Positions 44,133 to 55,160 of a stretch of DNA of 64,000 bases are shown piece by piece (position 1 is the stretch's first letter; each line of letters begins with the position of its first letter). The notes beneath the pieces were generated by a model, which was given only the letters and a program-made list of their open reading frames with translations, had not been told where the DNA came from and did not search any database. Source of the DNA: Oncomelania hupensis (Eukaryota; Mollusca; Gastropoda; Littorinimorpha; Pomatiopsidae); the NCBI GenBank assembly GCA_036898135.1, contig CM072511.1:156672521-156736520 (forward strand). The letters run 5' to 3'. The translations under genes and the position numbers were made by a program.

Positions 44133-44510
44133 GGCATGTAGAATGATGATGATGATGATGATGATGATGACACATGATGATGATGAATGATGATGATGAT
44201 GATGATGACTTTTTTGGAAGGCTGCGCTTAGCATACTTTTGACGATCAATGAATAGTTCACGAACACGTTCAACGTCACTCTCAAAGGAACTTACATCCT
44301 GGACATTTTTGACGGTACGATCGTATTTAAATTAGGGTTAGGGGTTATGTGTGTTAGGGTGTTGGGTTAGCGGGTTAGGGTTAGGGTTAGGGATAGGCTT
44401 TGTCAAAAATTTGACAAATGTCAAAATAATGTCAAAGAAATGGAAAGTGTGTCAAAATAATCCCAATGTTGTGTTTTCACAACAGTCATCATAATGTCGT
44501 TTTGTGAGCG
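43880..44510. repeat. Tandem duplication with telomere-like TTAGGG repeats and microsatellites
   Basis: The blocks 43880-44095 and about 44207-44510 share GACTT.TTTGGAAGGC, the TTAGGGTTAGGG tracts (43935-43990 and 44330-44395), GTCAAAATAATGTCAAAG and TTTTCACAACAGTCATCA. The second block contains about 80 extra bases (44235-44325). (GT)n and (GAT)n runs lie between them (44096-44207). Confidence 0.8.
44257..44314 (+). CDS. Candidate STRA6-like exon between TM6 and TM7
   Basis: 19 codons (FTNTFNVTLKGTYILDIFD) flanked by AG and GT, phase 0 in and phase 1 out, which is exactly what is needed between 41879 and 46117. The acceptor has a weak pyrimidine tract, and the stretch lies in the extra part of a tandem duplication. 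It is shorter than the roughly 50 residues the family has here, so at least one more exon would still be missing. Confidence 0.35.
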
Positions 44511-44676
44511 TAGGTACACGAGTGTGTCAGTGCAGCCCAGCACGTAGGCTTTGTATGATGATCCAGTGGTGACAAAGTTTGACCAATAGGAAAGAGAGTT
44601 GGCATTCATATCCGTTGCTAAATCGTAGGCTGTTCTTTGCACATAAGCTTGAACAGCCAATTTGTGTATGTGTGCG
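44505..44676 (-). other. Unidentified coding-like segment
   Basis: The - strand is open and of balanced composition: VQAYVQRTAYDLATDMNANS, then SYWSNFVTTGSSYKAYVLG and CTDTLVYLR. A GT follows near TGACACACTCGT. It sits between the telomere-like duplication and an RTE-like fragment. I do not recognise the family; it could be a stray exon or part of a transposon ORF. Confidence 0.3.
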
Positions 44677-45484
44677 GGGTAGAGCAATCTCCACCTTCCG
44701 CTTTGCGGATGACATTGATGGATTGGCTGGAGAGGAACAAGAACTTGAACAGCTGGTATAGAAAGAAGCTTGACACTACTTCCAGAGACTATCGAATGGA
44801 AATAAGTGCAGAGGAGACCAAAATGATGACCAACAACTAGGGCATCAACACGGACATTAAAGTCCAAGGCCAATTCCTCAAAAAGGTGCATAGCTTCAAA
44901 TATTTAAGGGCCATTGTATCAGACTATGGATCCCGACAGGAAGTCCTCTCCAGGATTGCACAAACAACTGCTGGCCTGACTAGGTTGAAGCCCATTTGGA
45001 AAGACAGGACCATCAGTCTACACTCCAAGGTAAGGCTCCCTTGTCACCTCCATCTTCCTATAGCTTGCGAAACATGGACCCTCACAGCAGACCAACAACG
45101 AAGAATGCAAAGCATGGAGACGAGGTGGTATAGAAGACTTCGGGGCATTTCTTATACCCAGTACATCACCAAGGCCATCACACAAGCCATTGGACAACAC
45201 GATGACATGCTCACAGTGGCGAAGAAACGGAAACTCAGAGGGTATGGCCACGTCCCCAGATCATCAGTCCTTGCAAAGACCATCCTGCATATCACGGTGC
45301 AATGAGGCAGAAGAAGAGGGAGACAGAAGAAGAGGTGGGAGGACAACATTCGAGAATGAACTGGATTGACACTGAGTGAAGCCATGAAGGTTGCTGAGGA
45401 CAGAGAAAGATGGAGTACGCTGTTTAAACGATCATCTGTGGTGCCCCAACGACTTTCGAGTTACGGGATAGGATAGGATAGGTA
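44677..45484 (+). mobile_element. RTE-like LINE, RT motif C to 3' end
   Basis: Starts at the RT motif C region (TFRFADDIDGLAGEEQELEQL), continues through the thumb (MEISAEETKMMTNN), 44886-45305 (FKYLRAIVSDYGSRQEVLSR .. LRGYGHVPRSS) and the C-terminal tail, and ends in GGATA units. Stops and frameshifts at about 44760, 44838 and 45303. Confidence 0.88.
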
Positions 45485-46014
45485 CGATATGTGTGTGCGT
45501 GTATTAAAAGGCCCCAGTTCGAAGACTTTCTTTACTTTGGCAAAAAGGGGTTTACCATACAATTCACATTGCTTTTACATTAACGGATGATAAAATGGCT
45601 CAAACTAACCGCTAAACTTTGAATGTTCAGTTTCGGTTCTGACAGGGAGTTATTTCCCCTGTTTTTTTAAACGGTGCAGCCGTGTGACCGTTGACCCTAT
45701 TTCTGTGTGGACCAGGCGGTTGGAAGTATGTGAACCTCTGGTGTCTGAAGTAAAGTGAGGTCTGGTTTATCAATCTAAAATCAAAAACCTTACGGGAAAA
45801 TTGTTATCTGCTTCGGTAGCTGCTATTTTAGCTCCAGAATGTTATTAATAGGCACAAAAACTACGGAATGTATTAAGAAATGTCAAACAAACTATACTTT
45901 CGAAAAAAAGTTTTTTTTGCTCTAAACTTTTTTTTTCAAGGGTGCAACATTCACTGTGAATGTTAAAAGGATCTATCGAGGGGTCGTGGTCAAAGTGGGT
46001 CCATTTAAAATAAA
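45485..46014. other. Intron, no gene seen
   Basis: Nothing recognisable apart from T-rich stretches. Confidence 0.5.
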
Positions 46015-46020
46015 TGTGTG

Positions 46021-46063
<43 letters not shown>
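46015..46063. repeat. (GT)n microsatellite
   Basis: Ends about 50 bp before the 46117 acceptor. Confidence 0.95.
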
Positions 46064-46066
<3 letters not shown>

Positions 46067-46116
46067 CTCAAATGCTTAAAAAGCCTCAATAACAAGCGAT
46101 ATTTTTCTTGTGCCAG

Positions 46117-46192
46117 GCATTACCGCGATTTCAGTGTGCGCAGGACTACTGTCGTCTGTCGTCTACATCATTTTGTTCGTCAACAGTTACAG
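46117..46192 (+). CDS. STRA6: STRA6-like exon: TM7
   Basis: Acceptor TTGTGCCAG, donor GTAGGC. In the frame that is phase 1 in and phase 2 out it encodes ITAISVCAGLLSSVVYIILF then VNSY, one membrane helix, equivalent to the human VCYISALVLSCLLTFLVLM. The two alternative frames are hydrophilic and fit neither neighbour. Confidence 0.85.
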
Positions 46193-46205
46193 GTAGGCTG
46201 CGTTC

Positions 46206-46213
46206 ACACACAC

Positions 46214-46249
<36 letters not shown>
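46206..46249. repeat. (AC)n microsatellite
   Basis: Begins 13 bp after the exon donor. Confidence 0.95.
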
Positions 46250-46250
<1 letters not shown>

Positions 46251-46485
46251 TTATATATCTTAAATTGTCTCCAAAAGGCTAGCACCGTACAGCAGCCATT
46301 CAAGAGCAAAGAATAACACAAGCCAAGGTAGGCAAGCTGTATTAAACATAAAGAACGGTCATTATCCTGCTGTAAGAGGTGTACAAAAAGTGCGACATAC
46401 CCACTAAACAAGGTGTCATATACTGGCTTTCACTACCATGTTCTTCTCCAGGAGCTCAAATGCAGTTCAACTGCATTCATAAAAC

Positions 46486-47197
46486 GGTTGTAGGAAAAAA
46501 AGTCACAGAAAAAGAAGTCACAGGAAAAAAAGTCACAAAATTGAGTAGGAAAAAAAGTCACAGGAAAAAAAGTCACAATCAGTCAAATCCAGTTCAAGTC
46601 AACAACTATTTATTTAGGAAATCATGTTTTTAAAACTAAGAATTTTTTTCACAATTGTATTACTTAAGAAAGATTTTTTTAAAGTATGTTTAAAATTATT
46701 ACTGTAATATTAAATAAGGCATTTAAATCACAACCATTTAACAAGGTTTACAAGATTTAAATGAAAGTCAGTTTTTGCTTTCTTTTTAAGACATGATATT
46801 CATACTACGACAAACAATAGGATTTTTAACAGGTGAAAGTGAAAAATCAATATGTTCTTTATAAAAATGGAAATTTAATCAAACTAACAACAATAATTAA
46901 AAATAAATAAATAAAATACAAGTCAATGTCATAGATTCCAGACAATTAGTAAAAGATTTTTTTCAACTGAGCAGGATAACAGCCCAAAAACAAAATGCCA
47001 ATGTAAATAAAAGTCAATGTCATAGATTCCAGACAATCAGTAAAAGATTGTTTTCTGCTTGATAACATTTCTACACCCATAACATGAGAGAGTGGGAGAG
47101 AGGGAGCTCTTTTATTCTGTGACTTTTTTTCCTGTGACTTTTATTCTGTGACTTTGATTCTGTGACTTTTTTCCTGTGGCTTTTTTTCCAGTTACCA
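46486..47197. mobile_element. Foldback-like element with tandem-repeat inverted ends
   Basis: The left end consists of repeated AAAAAAAGTCACAGG units (46493-46580) and the right end of their reverse complement CTGTGACTTTTTTCC (47117-47190). Outermost bases GGTTGTAGGAAAAAA and (reverse) GGTAACTGGAAAAAA also match. ATAAAAC occurs at both borders (46479-46485 and 47198-47204), a likely 7-bp target repeat. The 500-bp interior is AT-rich, has no ORF, and contains a repeated CAATGTCATAGATTCCAGAC. Confidence 0.7.
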
Positions 47198-47204
47198 ATA
47201 AAAC

Positions 47205-47616
47205 CTGGTTCTCCATAAGCGTATCAACCTTTACCAAAACGCCTCATTAGAGGAGGTTTGGCCTTGAATGCTTAGACTACAGTGCTGTCTATATATCCTA
47301 CATGCTTAGTCATAAAGACATCATTGAGAAGTTCACAATAAGAAAAAACCAGTCGCAAATTACAAACTCCCCAGTTGCTGGGGCCGACTGAGAGAATTGC
47401 TTTTAAAAAGGGGTTTCAAATAGAGCAGGATAATTACCTTTCTTGATGTATAATGCAACTTGGCTTGTTCCATAATGGCTGCTTGAGAGAATTTATTATA
47501 CATTTTTAAATTATTTCAAAACCTTTTTCAAAGTCATTATCTCGATTGGGGCCATTATTATTATCAAAGACAGGCCAAGGTATATAGATCCCTAAGGCGC
47601 TCCATCTCTTTGGCAG
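47205..47616. other. Intron, no gene seen
   Basis: No supported feature. Confidence 0.5.
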
Positions 47617-47692
47617 GTTCAACATGAGCAAAATCTACAAAGGGCAAAAACTGGAATTTCTTGTAGGATCGCAAAGCACTTCACAGCGAGTT
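47617..47692 (+). CDS. STRA6: STRA6-like exon: cytosolic loop after TM7
   Basis: Acceptor CTTTGGCAG, donor GTAAGT. Phase 2 in, phase 0 out: FNMSKIYKGQKLEFLVGSQS then TSQRV. The MSKIYKG block matches the human NLRALHRG position. This loop region binds calmodulin in vertebrate STRA6 structures (established knowledge); I cannot judge that here. Confidence 0.82.
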
Positions 47693-47759
47693 GTAAGTTG
47701 CTGTTGTTGTTTGTTTTGTTTCGTTTGTAGTTGTTGTTGGAAATGTCATCTGGGCACTT

Positions 47760-47920
47760 TCTTTTGAGTATCCTCAAAACAATTCTTTCGCCGCTAAAGA
47801 GGAAATAGCACTGTGTACAACTATTAATTTTGCAAGACGAATCCGGCTCACGATTGTAAAAGTGTACAGCATTCTTTAGCTTGAACAGTACTAGAAAGAA
47901 CTGGATAAAACTGGTGGCTG
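47760..47920 (+). repeat. Diverged dispersed repeat, copy A
   Basis: Shares TTACAACTATT/TACAACTATT, GCAA..CGGCTCA.GAT.GTAAA and TTTAGCTTGAACAG..TAGAAA with 57975-58100. Unknown class. Confidence 0.5.
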
Positions 47921-48284
47921 ATGGGCATCCGCTATTGAAAAGGGTCGCCATACCTAATGTGTGAATGTTAAACCGCTCATTAATGTTCTGAGCTGTTAAA
48001 ATGGTGTGTAGTTGTGTTGCTGGCTTGTTATCAATACTGAGGGGAGAAAATGACGAGCACACTCATCGTAGGCATGCATCGTCACACTTTTTTTTTTAAA
48101 TGACAAGCGATGTCATCAACCGCAGTCAAGGGATAAAACGCGACCTTAATTATCACAATGTTTTGATCATGATAAACCACATTGTGCACATGTGAACCTA
48201 ACTTAAGGGACAAACATTGAAAGTTCAAACATGAGCCTGGATGCTTTCCATACTTTGACTGGTTAATGTAATGACAACTAAAGA

Positions 48285-48893
48285 ATATCCCCCTCCCCCC
48301 CCCCCCCCCCCGTGGGGGTGCCGGGAGTTTCAGTATAAATAGTATCCCCACTTTCTGGAAATTTAAATTCCCATTGTCACTGTCTTTCTTCTTTGTTCTT
48401 TCTTATTCCTACTCTGTTCTATCAATCTACTATACTATCTTCTTCTTCGCTAGACCAGTCAACTACCTTTTTTCTTGAAAACTCTTCCGGGACAAAACTC
48501 CTCATTTGTGTGTGAGTCTGTTGGATCAGCTTGGGAATATTGGATGCTTTCTGCCAAATGGTCACTGAGGCTTCCTATGATGTTATTATTTGGCAATGAA
48601 GGCATTTTATATGTATGTGTTTTGTTGATATTGTATAATCATTAATGATGTTTGTATTCTATTTTGTTTTTGTAAACTGGGTTCGATAAATTAGAGTATA
48701 GCCTCAGTGTCCCCTGCGTTGGATGTATTTATTGTAAAGTGACCGGCTGGTAGATTACCTTCAGTGTTACCACTAGTATTGTTTCGGCAGATCTTTTATG
48801 CGGATCAGGGGTGAGTTCTCTTTCACTTCTCTGGTCCTGATTAGGCTCGGAAGAGTCCGCTGGACCTAAAGCAATAACCATTTAATGTAACTA
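48285..48893 (+). mobile_element. Non-autonomous repeat family, copy 3, with LINE-like 3' end
   Basis: Starts CCCCGTGGGGGTGCCGG, has the shared body (TCTGTTGGATC, TTTTTGTAAACTGGGTTCGAT), and ends TCTCTGGTCCTGATTAGGCT then CGGAAGAGTCCGCTGGACCT. The last 70 bp are nearly identical to the 3' end of the I-type LINE at 33125-33195. Confidence 0.82.
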
Positions 48894-49021
48894 AAGAATA
48901 ATGGCAAGCCTTTTTTTGTGTTATAAAATAAGATTAATTCAGTTTAGGCATTTTTATTGAGTGGAAAACATACATGTAGAGCGTTTCATTAGTTTTGATG
49001 TTTACATTAGTTTAGCGAAAA

Positions 49022-49336
49022 CCAGACCATCACACAAGCCATTGGACAACACGATGACCTGCTCACAGTGGTGAAAAAACGGAAACTCCGATGGTATGGC
49101 CACGTCACCAGATCATCAGGTCTTGCAAAGATCATCCTGCAAGGCACAGTGCAAGGAGGTAGAAGAAGAGGGAGACCGAAAAAGAGGTGGGAGGACAACA
49201 TTCGAGAATGGACTGGTTTGACACTGAGCGAAACAATCGGGGTTGCTGAGGACAGAGAAAGATGGAGTACGCTGGTTAAACGATCATCTTTGGTGCCCCT
49301 ACGACCTCCGAGTTACGGGATAGGATAGTATAGGAT
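49022..49336 (+). mobile_element. RTE-like LINE 3' end with 8-bp target duplication
   Basis: Open for 86 residues (LRWYGHVTRSSGLAKIIL, GGRRRGRPKKRWEDN, REWTGLTLSE), then GGATA units. AGCGAAAA at 49014-49021 and 49337-49344. Confidence 0.92.
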
Positions 49337-49492
49337 AGCGAAAAGTTCTTCATTGGTCAGATTCTGTGATCACTACTAGATTGATCAGATATTTATATGA
49401 TTATCTGTGCTGATGCCATTTTTTCTTATCATTTCGGTGAAAAAGACATTAAAATCAACAATTATAAGTTGCCTACTTAGTTAGCCATTTTT

Positions 49493-50036
49493 TAAAGTGT
49501 CCAGCGGACTGCAAAGAGACAACTTGGTTGAAAGAGGACTAACCCCGATCCGTATTACAGATCTGCTGAAACAACCATAATTTAACACTGAAGGCACCCC
49601 ACCAGCCGGTCACTTTGCAATAAAGGCATCCCATGCTGAGGTTGTACTCTAGTTTATCGAACCCCTGTTTACAAAAATATAAATGTCATTATAAAATATT
49701 AACAAAACATATCTATAACATGCCTACAGTGCTAAATAATAACACCATAAAAAGCCTCAGTGACCATTTGGCACAAAGCGTCCAATATCCCCAAGCTGGC
49801 CCAACAGACCCCATACACAGACGAAGAGTTTTAGGACAGGGTCCAAGATAAAAGTTAGATGACTGGCCTAGCGAAGAAGATAGAAGATAGTAGATTGATA
49901 TAACAGATTAGGATCGAGAAAGAACAAAATGAGAATGACAGAAACAGCGGCAATATAAAGCACTACATTTCCACAAAGTGGGGATACTGTTTATACAGAA
50001 AACCCCGGCACCCCAAAGGGGTGACCATGATCATAA
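49493..50036 (-). mobile_element. Non-autonomous repeat family, copy 4
   Basis: Reverse-oriented: GTCCAGCGGACTGCAAAGAG at the left (3' end) and AACCCCGGCACCCCAAAGGGG at the right (5' end). Confidence 0.8.
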
Positions 50037-50145
50037 TAAATGGTTGATTGCGCTGGCCAACACACTTTCCGCCTCCAACAAGCACGAATTGATACAGCAA
50101 GGCTGATTCTATTTTGACAAACCTTTTGTGCTTCCATTTCCACAG

Positions 50146-50194
50146 GCACGGAGCTTGCGACTGCCAGGATACCAAATCGCCTACATCCTGTGGG
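50146..50194 (+). CDS. STRA6: STRA6-like short exon: TM8 start
   Basis: Acceptor CCATTTCCACAG, donor GTATGT. Phase 0 in, phase 1 out: ARSLRLPGYQIAYILW. GYQIAYILWG lines up with the human AYQTAFICLG. Confidence 0.82.
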
Positions 50195-50469
50195 GTATGT
50201 TTGGCAAATGAGGTGAAATGATGGTCCAGACTATGCTATCGTTGCCGTATAACTCTTATCCTTCTAACTACTATGACTAAATATTAAACAGGCAAAAACT
50301 TTAAACAGTTTCAAAAATCTTATTGACGAACAAGAAATTTTAAAATCTATAAAATATGATTTTGATAGTTGAGCGTCTTGAGTCGGCTTAAATCAGACCT
50401 GAAATATATGTGCTAAAGATGGGACATTAAATAAGCCGTGAGGCTTAATGATCACCATGATCTAGTCCC

Positions 50470-50471
50470 TA

Positions 50472-50560
<89 letters not shown>
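50470..50560. repeat. (CTA)n microsatellite
   Basis: About 30 CTA units. Confidence 0.95.
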
Positions 50561-50920
50561 ATGCAATTAGCCCTAGCGGAGTGTCTGAGCATCTAGGTAT
50601 AGTTTGCTGTCGAGTTAATGCCAACAGACTATGAATACAAAGTGCAAGTTCTCTGTTAAAAGTCTTTTTTTGTTTTTTGTTTGTTTGTTTGTTTTGGGGG
50701 GTGGGTAGGGGTGGGTGGGGGGAGGGCTATTAATGTTATTTTTGACTGTTGTATAATATTATTAGATCTGTACATAGTATTTGCTTTTCTTTCTTCGACT
50801 TAAAAATAAGATCATTTATTAAAGGATGAACACAAATCACCAAAGGTTATAAACAAGGTTTAATACGAATTACTTTTTAACCACCATGTACATGTCAACT
50901 GGTCGAATGGTGTGTAACAG

Positions 50921-51041
50921 GTAACATCATCATCTTCTTTGTGGTGTTGATCATTTTGCTGCCAATATGCTACGGAATTTACGCTCTTGCCAAGCTTGAC
51001 CTGCTCCTCTCTTTTGCGTCATCCATTTTGCAGACTCTTAG
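50921..51041 (+). CDS. STRA6: STRA6-like exon: TM8
   Basis: Acceptor GTGTGTAACAG, donor GTACGT. Phase 1 in, phase 2 out: NIIIFFVVLIILLPICYGIY then ALAKLDLLLSFASSILQT. Equivalent to the human [27 protein letters not shown] block. Confidence 0.87.
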
Positions 51042-51059
51042 GTACGTGTGCAAACAGCT

Positions 51060-51112
51060 ATGATGATGATGACGATGATTATGATGACTACGACGGCGAT
51101 GGTGACGATGAC

Positions 51113-51187
<75 letters not shown>
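51060..51187. repeat. (GAT)n/(GAC)n microsatellite
   Basis: Starts 18 bp after the donor of the preceding exon. Confidence 0.95.
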
Positions 51188-51190
<3 letters not shown>

Positions 51191-51289
51191 TGGTTAAAGC
51201 GAACAGTTTGCCGTGCGCAAGTTGCGATTTAAGAAGTACCTATTCTTCCTTTAATAATAAAAAAAAAGTACTGCAGTGTTGATAAAGTT

Positions 51290-51798
51290 TTGGCGATGCG
51301 GTGTTGACTGATTGAATGGTGGCTGTATAGGGTTAACTACTTGAATGGCTTCTGGGCAGTATAAACTGATGAATTGCCGTATGGGGTTAACTGATTGAAT
51401 GGTTTCTGTGCAAAGTTAGCTGACTGAATGGCTTTTATATAGTGTTCACTGATTGAGCGGTATCTCATTTTGATTGTATGTGCAGTGATAATAGATAAAA
51501 TGTTTGCTGTGCAGTATTGACTTATTGAATAGTTGTTGTGCAGTACTGACTGATTTAATAGTTAGTGTGCAGTATTGGCTGATTGAATTGTTACGCAGTA
51601 TTGACTTACTGAATAGTTGTTGTGCAGTATTAACTGACCAAATGGTTGCTGTGCAGTATTGCCTGATTGAATTGTTGTTATGCAGCATTGACTGATTGAA
51701 TTGTTAGACAGTATTGACTGATTGAATAATTGTTTGGCAGTATTGACTGATTGAATTATTGTTATGCAGTATTGACTGACCGAATGATATCTGTGCAG
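51290..51798. repeat. Degenerate minisatellite ending in a 3' splice site
   Basis: About 13 recognisable units of 26-30 bp in the right half (51400-51798), typical form TTGTTGTGCAGTATTGACTG then ATTGAAT. The final TATCTGTGCAG is the acceptor of the exon at 51799. Confidence 0.8.
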
Positions 51799-51915
51799 TG
51801 TACCGGCGTTTACGATCCTGACGTTCTACATCCAAGTGTGGCTGGTCAGAGCATTTCTTCTGCAGCCCAAAATTAACAAAGAAGATGAACACCGCCCCCT
51901 CAACATCAACAACAG
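51799..51915 (+). CDS. STRA6: STRA6-like exon: TM9 region
   Basis: Acceptor TCTGTGCAG, donor GTATTG. Phase 2 in and out: VPAFTILTFYIQVWLVRAFL then LQPKINKEDEHRPLNINN. Equivalent to the human [26 protein letters not shown] stretch; the NINNR end joins HLYD of the next exon as TNRRVLY does in human. Confidence 0.88.
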
Positions 51916-52164
51916 GTATTGTTGTTACTGTGTTCCTGGTGGTGCTCACTAAACCTGATTTCTTGATTGATGAAATTACAAGATGGTTTAATTTGATGTT
52001 CTTTACAAATGTTGAACCAAGTAAACACTGTGATAAAAACTGGTCTATTCCACTTACCATTCTGGGCTTTAAATAATTTAATCATGCTAATGATTACTGG
52101 AAAAAGGTTGAAGATAAAGTCCGTGTATAAAATATTAATACAGCTAATGTTCTGCAATTTTGCA

Positions 52165-53241
52165 ATGCAGTCCAAGGATAGTCAGAATAACAATTTGAAA
52201 ATTCTGCAATGGAATTGCAGGAGTAAAATACATATTGATTTGTTACAAGATTTTATTAGTTCACGTTCATTTTCTGTTTTGGCTTTACAATCTTTAAACT
52301 GCAAGAAATCTGATCTACCAAAAATTGATGGTTATTATTGTCCACCCATATTAAGTTATCGTCATACTGAAAATAAAATCAAAGTTGCTTTATATATTTC
52401 TACGTCAGTTTCTTATAAAACAAAACAATCACCAGGACCCCATCTTAATAATAGGATCTTTACATGTTGCGTTGAAATTAATGTTAAAAATAGTTGTGTT
52501 AATATTATAAACTGTTATTATCCTGACGGTGTTTCTAAAGGGGATGCTGACTGGATTCTAACTTTAAATTCTAGTGATAATTGGATTGTGCTAGGCGATT
52601 TTAATGCACAACATAACCTTTGGGTGAAAGGTTGCGATAACACTAGAAATAATGAGTATCTAGCAGACATTATAACAAATTCTGATCTTTCTTTATTAAA
52701 TGATGGCTCTTTTACAAGAATTCCAGATCGAGAAAATCATAAGTGGTCTGCGATAGATCTATCACTCGTTTCTTCTAACATACTTTTGTCGTGTATTTGG
52801 GCAGTACATGACAATCCATTGGGCAGTGATCATTTACCTATTTTTATTGATTGTTTTGTTGAACCAGAACTTACTGAGCGAGATAAAAGCATTTTCTATA
52901 ATATTAAAAAGGCAAATTGGGAATTATTTCAATCTAATTTAAGCTTAGCAGCCTCAAATCTTAATTTTCAAACTAGTCAGCATATGGATATCGAACTGTC
53001 ATATAATTTGTTAAGAAGTACGATTTTAGATGCTGCAGACAAATCAATTCCGAAAATTAAAACAAAGAAAACATCATTACAAAACATAAAAGCAAGTCCT
53101 TGGTGGAACGAAGAATGCAAACAAGCAGTTAAATTTAAACAACAAGCTTTCAAAAAATGGATGAAAAATAGAAACATAAATAACCCAGTGTTAACAGCGG
53201 CACTGCACAAAGATTATAAAGAAAAAAAACATTTTGTGTAA
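52165..53241 (+). pseudogene. LINE ORF2: APE-type endonuclease
   Basis: Start taken at the Met of MQSKDSQNNNLKILQWNCRS; the upstream in-frame residues look intronic. Motifs: ILQWNCRSK, LALQSLNCKK (the usual catalytic Glu of QE is Ser here), VLGDFNAQHNLWVKG, SAIDLSLVSSNIL and LGSDHLPIFID. Ends in a frameshift near 53240. The Glu replacement suggests loss of nicking activity. Confidence 0.8.
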
Positions 53242-53666
53242 TAGGCAGGTAGCAAAAGCAAAAAAGGATTACTTTAATAATTTAATTTTGTTCAGGAAAA
53301 TATAAAAAATCCAACGGACACGTCTCACCTGTGGAAAGAAGTAAGAAAAATGAAAAACAATTATTATTTGCCTGAGCCACCATTATTACTAAATAATAAA
53401 ACGTATAAGACAAATAAAGATAAAGCTGAATTATTAGCTGAGACGTTCGCTGCAACTAGTAGGACAGATCTTTATCTGTATCAGAGCAAGAAAGAAGAGA
53501 ATTATACGAACAGGAACATAAAAATGAAATTAGTACTGATGATAATGACATAGCCACCGACAATTCTGCTATAAACCAACCACTAACATTAAATGAATTA
53601 CTTCAAGCTATTAAAAGCGTTGGTAAATTAAAAGTATCTACAGGCATTGATCCAATTTCATATATC

Positions 53667-55139
53667 ATGGTAGAACACTTTCCTACTGATTTTATGCAAA
53701 AACTTGCAGATTTCTACCAGATATGTTGGGAACAGGGAGCTATTCCTTCTGAATGGAAGCATGCAACTATTACACCAATATTAAAACATGGAAAACCAAA
53801 ATCTAAGCCTGAAAGTTACCGACCTATCTCATTAACTCCTCATCTTGCTAAATTATATGAAAGAGTGATAAAGTTTCGATTAGAATATTATTGTGTTTGT
53901 AAAAATATTTTTCCAGTTTTTCAAGCAGGATTTAGAAAAGGTCGAAGTACAACTGATCATTCTGTTCGACTATCATCACATATTAAAAAAGCATTTGCTA
54001 AGCGAAAATCAGTCTTAGCTACTTTCTTTGATATACATAGAGCATATGATTCAGTTTGGCACTTCAAGTTATTGTTGAAATTAAAACAAATCGGTGTTAA
54101 AGGTAATTTATATATGTTCATTAAAAGCTTCTTATCAAACAGAACTTTTCAAGTACGCGTCAAGGGTTCATTATCAGAGTCAAAAACAGTAAATATGGGT
54201 GTTCCACAAGGAAGTGTTATAGCTCCTATTTTATTTTCTATAATGATTAATGATATGAAAAATATTGATTTCAAAGAATTCATAATATCGCTTTTTGCTG
54301 ACGATATTGCATTATGGAAAACCGTTTCATGTAAGTTTTATAAACAAAATAGAAGAACAACATTTATATTAAAGGAGTATCAGTACATGGTTGATATTAT
54401 TATAAAATATATGTTTGAAAATGGATTCTGTTTATCGGGAGACAAAACAGTTTTTATGATATTTACTAAAAAATGTATTGATTTTAATAATAATACATTT
54501 TTATCAATCAAGGTAAACAATATAAATGTTTATCCAAGCAAATCTGTTAAATTTCTTGGAATTGTTTTTCATTACAAACTTTTGTGGAATTGTCATATTA
54601 AACACTTAATTGACAAAGCAAGAAAGAAAATAAGTTTATTAAAAGTGCTATCTAAACAACCTTGGGCAAACAACTCTTCATGTTTAATCTCTATAGCTAT
54701 TGCTACTATTAGATCTATATTAAATTATGGAAAAGAAGTCTATTTTACAGCATCAAAATCAGCTTTAAATAGGTTGACTAGCATTGATTCCATGTCTTTA
54801 AAAATAGCTCTTGGTATACCCCAGTGGTCTTCAACGTCAAAAACATATAAAGAAGCAGGGGTGTTACCATTTCTTGACCAAAACAGGTTACAAACTGCAC
54901 AATATGTTACACGGGCAAAATCAACTGTAAATTCTACAACAATTGAGCTAGGTGAAAATATTGAAATTAATAAAGGATTTAAAAATAAAAGTGTTTTTAT
55001 GTCAATTAATGAATATATATTTCCTTTAACAAACTCCACATCAATTGATACAACGTCACCATATGTTATTATTTGCAGCCCATATCCGCCTTGGCTTCTT
55101 TTAGCTCCGGAGATAATTTTGGATTATGGACGTATTTAA
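53667..55139 (+). pseudogene. LINE ORF2: reverse transcriptase
   Basis: 490-residue frame. It contains WKHATITPILKHGKPKSKPE, YRPISLTPHLAKLYERVI, FQAGFRKGRSTTDHSVR, LATFFDIHRAYDSVWH (motif A), NMGVPQGSVIAPILFSIM (motif B), SLFADDIALW (motif C, intact FADD) and a thumb. The part between 53242 and 53666 belongs to the same ORF but is frameshifted. Confidence 0.87.
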
Positions 55140-55160
55140 AAAAAAGAAAATCCTTTCTTA

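Noticed and set aside
47619..48062. 147-residue - strand ORF antisense to the 47617 exon
   Set aside because: No recognised motif, AT-rich composition with Asn runs, and part of it lies in a dispersed repeat shared with 57975.
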